Of a DNA stretch of 64,000 nt, positions 22,801-33,300 are shown piece after piece (the stretch's first letter is position 1; each line of letters starts with the position of its first letter). Position numbers and translations under genes: made by a program. The notes beneath the pieces were generated by a model. The model had not been told where the DNA came from and searched no databases. It worked only from the letters and a program-made list of their open reading frames with translations. The stretch lies in contig NC_020166.2 of NCBI RefSeq assembly GCF_000224145.3, forward strand, positions 2,382,789 through 2,446,788, given 5' to 3'. The stretch is from Ciona intestinalis. Taxonomy: Eukaryota; Chordata; Ascidiacea; Phlebobranchia; Cionidae.

Positions 22801-24913
22801 AGGGGTTACTTTCTAGGGGCCATGGTTATTGGTTAGTAGTTGGTTGTTACGTTTAGCTGTTGGCAGCAGATAACGGGGGATGATTCTTCACCACCCCCAA
22901 AGATGCAAAAAAATCAATCAAAAGTGAAAGCACACCAGGTTAATAGACATTTAAACAGTTTGTTCCTTACAGATAATCCCAGAGCTTTGTTTTGTTCTAA
23001 GTTTCTTTTATAATGTGTGAAGGTTAGTGCAGGGTCATGGTTTGGTGCGTGAGGATTTTCAACAAAGCTGTTTCCTGATGGATCATTCACAACCTAGCGG
23101 AATAAGAAGTTAGTAAATAACGTTAACATCATTTTTCTTTATCTCTTTGAAAACAATAGTTATTAAATAATTTTAAAAACAAAGAGAGGGGAATTAACAG
23201 CAAAACGACAGTGGTTAAAGTACTATTAGTTAGTAACACAAATATTTATTTATCTCTTAAAAACAAACAGTTATCACAATCAGTTAGTAAACATAACATG
23301 TTACTATTTCTCTTTGAAAACAATGGTTATCGTTTTAAAAACAAAGAGAAAGGAACTAACAGCAAAACCACACTGGTTAAAACACTATATGTATAAAATG
23401 TGCGTAAAAGAGTGTCAGCTAAAAGCAGACAGCAGCATAAAATTTCAATTAAAAAAACTTCACCACTAACCAGTGTAAAAGGCGTTTCTCCAGTTCTGAT
23501 GGTTTTAAGCTTGCCAATAAAAGCCTCAATTTTCTCAAATACATCTGGGTGCAGGCTCTAGAAAAAGAATAAATCAAATGTCAAACTATCGTAAAACTTT
23601 TGTAAAAAATACTCAATACTTTTGACAGTATATGATTAACCCTAGTTGCCACCCTGGAAGCCTAAGCTAGGGTAGTGAAATAGGTCAACTTTTTTAGTTA
23701 ATTAATGTTTTTTTCCAAAAACAGCTAAACCAAATCAATTATGTCCTGTACTGTTAGTGTTCAATATTGTATATAAGCATGTATTATGTCATAACCGTAA
23801 ATGTAGCTTACATCTCGCCACCCCAGTTTTTTTATCAGAATTCCTAATGGTATAACGCCTATAGCTCCAAACCCTGTGGCACAGTGCCGGACAAAAATAT
23901 TACAGCTGTCTGTATAAAACCCTATATGACTATCGTACTTTGCGAATTGGCTGTTCTTGTTGTAGTCCGTCTACAGAGCGCTGAATGATTCCTTCAATTG
24001 TGGAAAGGGTTCCTTTTTGTGAAGCTGGAGGAATCTCAAAACCAAGCTCTGGTATGCTCACTGATGCAATATCAGCACGCACAACTTGTCGATTTAAATC
24101 CTGTAAAGTTAAGTTTAGAATGGGATTATGAGTTTGGTGACTATTTTACACAATAATAGAAGAACATTTATTTTTTAGTTTTTTTATTAAAACACTAAAA
24201 AAAAGTATTAGTGTTAAAAGTATTTAGACTGAGTAACTAGGGGGGTGTGCCAGATCTGCTAATTTTGAATTTTAACGCTCTGCAACTGGCTGAAAATTGG
24301 GTCGAGCATTTTTTACTTACTAGTACTACTAACTTATATATCTTTTGTAGGCCTACATATAAAATGGACAAAAACGCACCGATTTGTTTTGCACTTTGCA
24401 TGTTATGATGACGCCTTTCTCTTGAATAGTTCCGGCTGACTGGATTTCATTGTTGCTTGCTGAACAATGTGGGCAATAAAATGAACTGATTATTATTTCC
24501 TTGTAAAATGGGATCTTGATGAACAGAAATTTGGTGGTTCCCTTTGGAAATAAAACATTAATTACTTGGTTTTGTCATTTTAAACACATGTAAGTTTAAT
24601 ATACCTATATATATATTAATATATTAATATATAAAGTTGAAATTTTGTTATGCAACCAAATTAAAGATGCAAATACACATTAGTGGGCAAAAAAGTGAAT
24701 TAGAAGTTAGAAGTTTGGGTTTTTCCTACTTGGATAACTGACTTTATAGCTTTTAGATGTATATGAGACATTGATATAAGGAAACCTTAATACCTCTTCT
24801 TCACAATTCACACATAAGCTTTGAATTTCAGTCAATCCCGTGTCTTCATTTTCTCCTGAAATCGGTTCAAATATCGCAGGTTTTTCATCTTGTTTAGCGG
24901 AGTCTGTTGCCAT
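19886..24913 (-). CDS. ZPR1: ZPR1, double zinc-finger protein
   Basis: Ten minus-strand exons join in frame to 446 aa (human 459): 24913..24794, 24541..24380, 24100..23939, 23557..23471, 23093..22971, 21886..21743, 21344..21223, 20885..20729, 20384..20267, 20031..19886. Two ZPR1 modules follow each other. Finger 1 is CVNCEEE...YCPHC with [15 protein letters not shown] inside. Finger 2 is CPSCGVTN...CDTC with [15 protein letters not shown]. Each is followed by its beta-rich half (EIQSAG / NEVKSG) and a [11 protein letters not shown]-type motif, with a degenerate second copy [11 protein letters not shown]. The C-terminus ends [15 protein letters not shown]1 binds eEF1A as a folding chaperone and shuttles to the nucleus on growth signals. 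Intron 5 is over 1 kb and holds repeats. Confidence 0.96.
21998..22050 (+). mobile_element. SINE tail fragment in ZPR1 intron 5
   Basis: The block ACGTGTATGAAACAGAACAT, followed by TATAAAGACTGTCATTTAC, matches the 3' portion of the SINE family seen elsewhere in the window. Confidence 0.45.
22454..22622. repeat. Long fold-back structure in ZPR1 intron 5
   Basis: The arms at 22454-22477 and 22599-22622 are inverted complements over 24 bases with two mismatches. Inside, TGTTGGAAC near 22498 pairs with GTTCCAACA near 22568. ACCCAGAG near 22505 pairs with CTCTGGGT near 22525. The nested stems would let a transcript of either strand fold into a branched hairpin. It could be a foldback transposon remnant or a structured RNA. 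The sequence supports only the inverted symmetry. Confidence 0.6.
23131..23392. repeat. Duplicated inverted-repeat unit in ZPR1 intron 4
   Basis: Two copies of about 95 bases, 23131-23235 and 23295-23392, each run CTCTTTGAAAACAATRGTTA to TTTTAAAAACAAAGAGA. They continue with AACTAACAGCAAAACNACA and TGGTTAAA. Within each unit, TCTCTTTG and CAAAGAGA are inverted. The copies differ by point changes. Confidence 0.55.
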
Positions 24914-25261
24914 CGTTTCAATATAGCTGTATCTTGATGCAGAACTTTCCCCAAGGTGCTTTTCTCCTACTGCACGCTTCTAGTGTTACCAGTCATGTTT
25001 CAATTTTCGTGTAAATGTTTATATATACATCTAAACATCGTTTATAGCATTTTTATTGCTGGTAAAACTTTGTACTTAAATATTTGTTTAACATACAAAT
25101 GTACTAAATTGCTAAAAACTGTAAAAAGCGTTGCTTTCTCAGATGAGCGAAATTGTGTTGTGCACCACGTCCGGGTTTTTCCCTACGTAAATCTAAATTT
25201 CCAATTTTTTTAACAGCTGTTTTTACGTTGACGTTTTTCTGAATCTGATATTTTTACAATA
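24914..25261. promoter_or_regulatory. Shared promoter region of ZPR1 and SEC20
   Basis: Only 348 bases separate the divergent ATG codons at 24913 (-) and 25262 (+). Two housekeeping genes therefore probably share a bidirectional promoter. CpG-containing sequence clusters at 25140-25190 and 25225-25235 on the SEC20 side. No TATA box stands out. Confidence 0.55.
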
Positions 25262-27399
25262 ATGAGTTGGGTTGCGCGAGTTAATCGAACCAACGACGTA
25301 ACCAGTAACTCACCGGAGCAATGTAAAGATGATATTGTGAAATTAAACTGTGCACTAAAGGCTATAATACAGGTATGTTTTTATTGTAAATTTATATTAT
25401 CTATTAATATATTAACTTTACTAAGTGATCTGTTTCTATCGATTTTTTTTTCAAATTTTTAGTAGTAATAACAAATCCACACAAAATTGTGTAAGAGTGG
25501 CTTTGGGTCTCCTGTATATGATAATGTGATTCCTTTCAAAATACCTAATACAATATACTGAATTGTGGCTAACCATTTATATACTAATTTCTGCATGTTT
25601 AAACATACTAATTATTTAGTTTCTACTAGTAAGTTGTACAATACCAGTCATTTTATTTTAGTACATATAGCAGAAAATTCAGGTGATAAAGTCTGGTCTC
25701 AATTTATTTTTTCCCACTTTTGATGGTGTATACGACTGTCAACTATCATAAGATATTTGAATATTTTGCAATCTTGGTTTTTCATGGTCCCCAAAATCTT
25801 ATATTTTCACAGGACATATGGGAGTGCAAGGGACCCGTGCTTGCTCTCAATGATTTGAACAAGGATGCACGAAGATTGGTGAATGAACTTCGATCTAAGA
25901 TTTCTGAGCTTGATGAACTTGCAAATGTTGCCGATCAAGAACGAGTTCGACTCGATTTAAAAGAGGATGTTGAAAACCAAACAAAGCAACTCGAAAAGTA
26001 AGATTTTGTAATCTTTTTTTTTAGGTAAAAATGGTTTACATGATATTTATGATTATGTTGGGTAATATTCAATGGCAGTTGTAAAATTGATGTTTATTTT
26101 CAATTTAAAAGGTGAGAGTTTTATTTTTGTTTAGAAAAATAGGTTTTTATGATCTTTAATTTTTCACTATGTTAGATAATATAAAAGGACAGTTGTAAAA
26201 ATGATGTTTAAATTGAATTTATCACTAACTGTAATGATTTTGGTTTACTTATACGTCATACACTCATACCTATATTGAAATACTATTAGGTATGCTTAGG
26301 AATTAACCCTTTATATACTGTATATTTTTCTACATATATTTCTGTTACAGCACACAAGCTACACTGCGTAAAGCAAATCTAACATGCAAACTTGCTATCG
26401 ATAACAGAGAAAAAGATGCTTTGCTTGGATCAAGAGGTAAAATTCTTAAAAACTAGTATTAGCTAGTACAAATATAAAAAAATGAGTATATTTAACTAAA
26501 TGATTTTTGGTACAGAATATATTATGTTATTAACCAAACTTTATGTATTTTAGGTTCACCTGTTTTATTCATTTTGTTATCTTCTTTATGACTGAATAAT
26601 TACGCAAACTTTAGAAACAAGGACTCAGCAGATTCGACATCGAAATACAGTCGCGAGTCGGCAAAATATAGCACAAAGTGCGAGTGACATCACTGAAAAC
26701 TTACTTACTATCAGTAGAACATTAGACAACACAGTTCATCAAAGCTCCCATGCTCTTAACAGTTTAGGTTTGTATTTTATATATAATCTAAGAGTATAAA
26801 GTAACCAGTTTTAGTTGTATTTAGGATTTGACCCCAACTAAATTAACTGATACACGGCTACTGCACAAATAGTAGTTATGCAAACATAAAGCAGGTTTTG
26901 TTACAAATTTAAATAACTTTTTTTTGTGGTTCAGCTTTCATTTGCAGTTTGTATTTTATTCTAATATGCACTATCCATTACATTAACCTTTATCACCTAA
27001 GTTCAGTCTTTACTTTTAGTTTGTTTTTTTAAAGGTTTTTATGTGTTTAATAAATTCTTTATACTTGTAGCAAAGTATCATGAAAAAAAAAACAATCTAC
27101 ACTAAATGTCTTTACTGCTTTGAGCAATGCTGCTCAAACAAAACTAGTATAAACTAGTCTAACATTTGTAACAAGGGCTAACATACATTTCTCTTTCTTC
27201 AGTTAGCTCATCAAAGACTGTTAAAGACACGGACACCGAATTGAAGAATCAAGCTGGATTGATACAAACTGGTCACCGTTTGCTCACCAAGTACAACAGG
27301 AGAGAATACACGGATAAGATTCTCATATTTCTTGCACTTGCATTATTTTTCTCAACTGTTTTGTATATTTTAAAACGAAGGTTATTTCCTTCTTTATGA
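25262..27399 (+). CDS. BNIP1: SEC20/BNIP1, ER SNARE protein
   Basis: Five exons, 25262..25372, 25813..25997, 26351..26436, 26615..26767 and 27203..27399, encode 243 aa (human BNIP1 is 228). The alignment by eye to BNIP1 is continuous: KLNCALKAIIQDIWECKGP, then LRKANLTCKLAIDNREKDAL, a SNARE-type coiled coil (SASDITENLLTISRTLDNTV to SSSKTVKDTDTELKNQAG), and KYNRREYTDKILIFLALALF as the start of the C-terminal anchor ending KRRLFPSL. The protein is a tail-anchored Qb-SNARE of the ER with syntaxin 18 and USE1. It mediates fusion of Golgi-to-ER vesicles, and in mammals it has a BH3-like role in apoptosis. It ends 182 bases from the SCO stop codon on the other strand. Confidence 0.95.
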
Positions 27400-27581
27400 A
27401 GCTGGGGGTAGTTAAACAATGTCTATTTTTGGAACTAGGTGCAATAACAAAGTAATACAAATGCATTGCTAAGAGCAGACATGGCTATTTATAAATAATA
27501 AAACGTGTTTTAAAAACAATGCAAATCTACAGTTGTATGTGCTTGGTTCTTATTTAAACCATCTCTGAAAAAGTTTTTAAT

Positions 27582-28673
27582 TCATGAATTTCTTTTTGAT
27601 TTAAACATGGTAGCAGTTATAGTGGAAGCAATTTCACCAGCAGATTTGTTTTGACCAAAATACTCGCAAAAGTCACCATCTGGATCTATGAGATACATTA
27701 TTATAGTGTGGTCAACAAGATAGTCTGAATCATCATCTTTTGGGCCAGCTGAGTAATAAACTCTGAAAGCGTGAGAGGCTTTATCTACTTGTTCTCTGGT
27801 ACCAGTTAACCCAACCATTAAGGGATGAAAATCCTGTAAAATAGATGTAACATGTTATTTCAATTATTATTTTGATTTTGCTGTTTTTATTGGTGAAGTG
27901 CTTCTGGATACTTTGTTTGAGAAAGGCTTTGTATAATAAGGTAGTAATAAAATTAAGACTCTTTTGAACTCATCTGCTTAGTTTAAATAGTCAGTGCTAT
28001 TATATGAATTTAAGTATCGGGAATTTATGCACAACTATCCGACACTTACAGCAATATATGCTTTAACTGCCTCTGTGGTGTCTCTTTCAGGGTCAATGCT
28101 GATAAACACAGGTAGAATATCAGGAACATGTTGATTTCTGTTTACTGTGTCCACAACATTTCCCATTTTTTCAAGTTCTTCCGGGCAGATATCTGGGCAA
28201 TGTGTAAAACCAAAATAAATAAGAATCCATTGCCCTAAGAAGTCCTTATTGGTTCTGAGCATTCCCGTGTGGTCAATGAGTTCAAAGTCGCCGCCTAATT
28301 CTGGTCTTCCGTAAGATTTTATCATTTCATTATCCACCTCTTTTTCCCTTTTGTTTTTATAGAATTTCATTGCAAGTACCATTATAGATCCACACGAGAC
28401 CAGAAAGAGGACGCTTTTCCAGCCAATAGGGCTACCTGTTACCGTAGGTTTTCGCGGTGTTGGGATATCGGAAACATTACGTAGCGAACTTACGCTCCAA
28501 GAAACGCAAAGTGTTTGTGGTTTAGAATTATGAAATTTAAAAACGTTCCTCGATTGCCGTGTTAAGCTTATACTTCGTAAAGATCGTCTTTGGGCTTCTA
28601 AAAGGTTTGTTTGTCTGTGGTATAGTTGCCATGTGGGCGCTTTTCTGACAATTCGCAAACAAGCCCTATCCAT
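27582..28673 (-). CDS. SCO1: SCO1/SCO2 cytochrome c oxidase copper chaperone
   Basis: Two minus-strand exons, 28673..28050 and 27833..27582, encode 291 aa. The N-terminus is rich in Arg and Ser and lacks acidic residues for about 40 positions, as expected for a mitochondrial targeting sequence. One membrane helix (about 85-105) precedes the thioredoxin-like copper-binding domain. The copper ligands C159 and C163 lie in [11 protein letters not shown], and H250 lies in [15 protein letters not shown]. FDFxxID-type [12 protein letters not shown] is represented by [18 protein letters not shown]. The protein delivers copper to the CuA site of COX2 in the inner membrane. The first ATG is 28673. An upstream frame opens only with TTG. 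SCO1 versus SCO2 is not resolvable. Confidence 0.93.
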
Positions 28674-30363
28674 TGAGAATATGTTTCTAAAATGCAAACG
28701 TGTAACAACCAAAATTTGGAATACCAAGTCATTATGATAAACATGTAAACTTAAGCTTTATAACGTCAAAAACAATTGTATTGACCTTTCTTTTTGATAT
28801 TATATATTCCTAACAGACCAACTGCAAAATTACTTCACTACTCCCCAATTAAAGACAAAAAAACTTATACTGTCGATATACTATTTCTATTTTGTCACGA
28901 TTTGATATTTTATAGACATCTAAAAAATCAAAATATCAACAACATGTTTTTCTAAAAGAAAGTTTGTGACAGCTTTCGACTGACGATTTTCTTTAAATCA
29001 AACACAATAGGGGTAATGTAAAAACGATAGTATGAATATAAATATTCTTTTCCAATATCAATATATATCGCCTATCGGTTTACTTATTGCTACACTTAAT
29101 ATCTCTACGTGTGATAAATGCATACCGTTAAAAATGCTTCACAGCTAGATGTTTTACGTAATATTTGGTGCCGTGAATATAGCCATATGCTTTCTTCAAG
29201 GGTTGACTTACCCGCCGTATGTCTGAAGTAGTATTTGAAGACCTCACATTGTGGTGGTTAGTCTAGAAAATGGCAACAACTGATAAATGTCTTGGACTAC
29301 GGAATTATAAATATACAAGAAAAATGTTGAAAGGTTAATACAACGTTTTGACGTCAAATAGTTGTACTCTTGAGGCACTTTTAGGATTTATATTGCTTTT
29401 GTATTAGAAAAATTTCAACAGTTCGTAAAATTTGTCAAATATTTTATCACGATCGAACGTTGTTATCTTCGATTCGCGTGTGACCTTGTAATAAAAGCGA
29501 CCGAACGTCTCAGACGGCAGGAGATCTCGTGAAAACTTGAGCTCTGCATTCTATTCACTAAAGACATGTGAAGCACACATGGCACTTCAGCACGCACAAC
29601 GCTGCAAGCTGATTGGTCAATCCGCTGCGCGTCACTCAGTTCTTTGTTTAGATGAAAAGAAAAAGGCACCACGCAACCATAACACGGACGTCAGGCGTTG
29701 CTGAATTTGTGGACATGTCGTGTTTTCAAACGGTATTGAAGTGTTCTGCCCGTTGTCGTTGCGCTCATGCGTCCGAAAGAACGTCGCACCCATTAGAATA
29801 TATACGTTCTGAATTATTTTGTTCAAACGTTCGCTATGCTGTAAACGTAGGTTCTTTTCGACGTAGTTGTTTACAGTTCTTACCCCACAGATACAGTTAT
29901 AACAGTCATGGTTATGTAGTTCGCCACTTTTTCATCATAATCAAATACGATGTAAGTCCGGTAATGTCCATCAGCGCACCATAGAGCGTAAGGTTTTTAA
30001 ATTGTACAGTTTACTATATCGGTGCGTTTATGCAGTCGGCGCTTTTGATAGAAGAGAATTGTCTTTTGGTTGATATATAGCCACGTTGGCAGTCCCTTGA
30101 GAACCATGTTTAATTATGTATATCTATAGGTTGCGCTCTGTATGCAGCATGTTTGGCTACCAATTTGCACTCATATTCCAACCATATTATAATACCAGGC
30201 AGTTAGTATCATAATGTTTTGCCTAACATAGTCATACCATGTCTTTGTTTAAAAGAGGAACTTGTTTTATTTGGTTTACCCTATTCACATCCATTTTCTA
30301 TTTTCCATTTTAGTGTAACCTGTAATTGTAAGTTGTGTTTGTAGTTTTACGCTGCCTGATACC
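28674..30363. promoter_or_regulatory. Divergent upstream region of SCO and MXD
   Basis: The 28.7-29.4 kb part is AT-rich with no gene. From about 29455 to 29990 CpG frequency rises (for example ATTCGCGTG, CCGAACGTCTCAGACGG), and an inverted CCAAT box occurs at 29611-29617 (GATTGGT). This is the best candidate for the MXD promoter and first untranslated exon. A TTTGTAG at 30336-30342, before the ATG at 30364, may be the 5' UTR acceptor. Open frames here on both strands look like a by-product of base composition. Confidence 0.45.
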
Positions 30364-33300
30364 ATGTTGAAAGGACTTCAAATTGGAAAAGTTGACTTGT
30401 TGCTGCAAGCTGCAGAATTCCTGGAAAACAAGGACAAACGAGATCGAGGTCAGTTTAATCTGCTGTAAAATTGTTGTTCTATTTATTGTTCCACTGTATT
30501 TTACTTTACCTATGCTGTATTGTAAACTATATGGCGTCAAAAATGTTGTACTCTGGTTAAATCACACATATCATTTTCATGATGTTTTTTAGTTACAAGT
30601 TTTATTGAACATATGTGTTTCAATTCCCTGGGAGGTTTGTTAAACAGACCGAAAAGATTAAACATTTATAAACAGTATGTTCATTATACACTGCATGTGG
30701 CTAGGTCTGTTATTGAGATTGCCTTGGTTTTATGGTTTAAGCAAACTTTGACTAATGACTTTTAAATGAGTATCATTAACTAACATTTTGTTTGTTTTCC
30801 TGCAGAAACCGAGCATGGATATGCCACACCTGCATATAGAATTGGTCAAAACTTCAGAACTAAGGTGAAAACTGTAAGAAGATCTCAAAACAGGTATGTA
30901 AACTGATATGTTTGCTTTTAGGTTAGCCAAGTTTACAGTACATGAACAGTACTGTTCTGTTTTGATGGTAATTCTGATGTTGTTTTCAGTTTTCACAATA
31001 CCATAAGGTTAATCTTACTTTTTTAATTGTTCTGCTTTAAATTCAAACAGCAGGCTTTTTGTTAAGGAGAAAGGGTTTTTTAATTTTAAATATGTACTCT
31101 TGACAAGCTCTGCAACATGACCCTTGTTGTTCAGCCAATTGATCTATTTAAACCAAGGAGCTTGTATGATAGCCTATCATATTTCATAAGTGGTAAATGG
31201 GCACCTGGAAATAAATACATAAAATTAACACATAGGCATATCTTTCACTTTTGGTGTTTTGTTTATTATGTTTGAAAATTCAAGTTTACTATAGTTTTTC
31301 CTTGGGTCAGCACATTCCATCAAGGGAAGACCATGAATGTTTACCGCAACATTTCAGTAACGGCTGCCCACCTTGCGCAAACAGCAATGTAGGGCCTGAA
31401 CATTAAACTAGTTTCGTCTCACACACTGGTGTAAAAAGGCGTGTCGGGACAAGCACATGCGCGAGAATTTCTCTGTCGCGTCAACGGCCGTAGGTTGCTA
31501 TCTTATCCAAGCTTAACGCTGCTGTCAATACGACGCAGTTGCTTGTAGATCAAAATATCGGTATTGGAGAAGTTATGGTTCGAATGTCGCCGTCGGCTAT
31601 GACTTGCGTATCTGCAGGGGGTGTTAAAGCAACCGGTTGTTTTGTTTCATTGCCCATCGTTAGTCTTTACAGCGCAGTAAATTGTACGCCCCATAAGGTT
31701 CTCACATCAAGCATGTTTGCAATCAATAGAACAACGAGGCAGAACGACCAACGGTTGCTCGTTCGTAATATAAAGGAAGTGGCTATTATAATATGACGTC
31801 GTGTCACGAACAAGTGACGTATCTGCATCTTATTTGTGGGCGAGGCTTGTATCACAACCAGACCAAAGAAGGCTGCTTTGTGTTTGTCGTCTCCCAAATA
31901 CATCGCATTGCTTATTTTTTATACTGGTGAACGCATTTTCTTACGTGAATGTGTATATACCGCGGCTCAACATGGTGTGCATCATAGTTACTCTCTGCGA
32001 GTGTTTCCACCGCTAAATTCGTTTAATCGGAAAACAACAGGGTTTTGTCATCACATCAACCGTTTTGGTATCACTGCTGCTCGGTGGGCGTGCGACGTCA
32101 TTGGTTCCTTTTCCGCCATGTGACGCACATGTTCGGGCACACGTGTGCAGGTAAACCAGGTGATACAAGCTGCCGTTTTGGGTTTATTGAACCGCAGTGC
32201 TATTCTCATGGCGCACGAACCCGTACGACCCCTACGTAGATCAATACCAGCTTGATTCAGAACAGATGTCAACGCCATTGCTTTATGAGACTAAGATTCG
32301 AGTTGTTGTACGCACAAAAGAGAGACGCCGAGTTTTCTACGTCATGTCGAAGTTTTATTGTAACCAGCGGTTAGGTTTCAATCGGAATTCTCATTCGGGC
32401 CAAACATTCAAGGAATTTTTAACCTAAAGTGCAGTACCCCTTTACCAAACGCTGGTGTTTTTCACTTTATTTGTTTTCACATCCGACATCCCCTGTTGAG
32501 AATTTTCGCAAGCGTATAATCTCAACATTGAAACTTGACACGGCGTCTCCGCTTCCCTCGTCTCTCTACAGTGAAACCGGAAATTAAATGGGCTGGGTCT
32601 AGTAATGGCCGCTTCCCTGGCGAAGCGACATCGCTGAAACTGCGGTTACCACTTTAGACTTAATTAAGGCAATGAACGCGGGTCGACGCCTGTTATTAAA
32701 TTGGTAGAACAACTCAGTCGTAAACGTGACGGCCACGTGTATGGTTCTAATTCCGAAAGTGATGATGGCTGTAGCCCTCCAACTGCGCTCGTAAACGGCA
32801 GACGCGTATACAAACCGCCCGCGGCTACACTGCATGTGAACATTGTTTCGCTTGCAGTTTTTTTGTTCTCGGTGTATTTACGATTGGCCAGCAAAGATCG
32901 CTTTCGATGTTTTAATTGTTTCGCTTCTCTTTGTAAATCTTTGATGTTCACCGCCGTCCTATTTTCGCAATTAGTCAGTTTCAGGGCCGTCCAGATCCAT
33001 AATCATTATACGCAACTAACACTAACCACTTGGCCCACCTGAATAGGATTGACTCATGTTGATTGTACCCACGTGGCACCACACGATTGGGCGCGTATAT
33101 CTATACCTTCTACGTATTTCCTTAACGTATATATGACGTCACGCGTTCATAGTTCTACATCTCTAGGTGCTAATCGAGGTGACTTTACACTGAGTGTGAC
33201 CTTCTGGCCTTTGTTCGACTAACCAGTAATCTACTTCTCCACAATAGAAAAATAAAGTGTTTGCCTTTTCGTATTTGTATTGTTATGCGTGTATTTGCAC

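Noticed and set aside
29463-29984. Frames on both strands, 64-110 codons, upstream of MXD
   Set aside because: Open frames arise by chance where CpG-rich DNA lacks TA-rich stops. They overlap one another on opposite strands and match no family.
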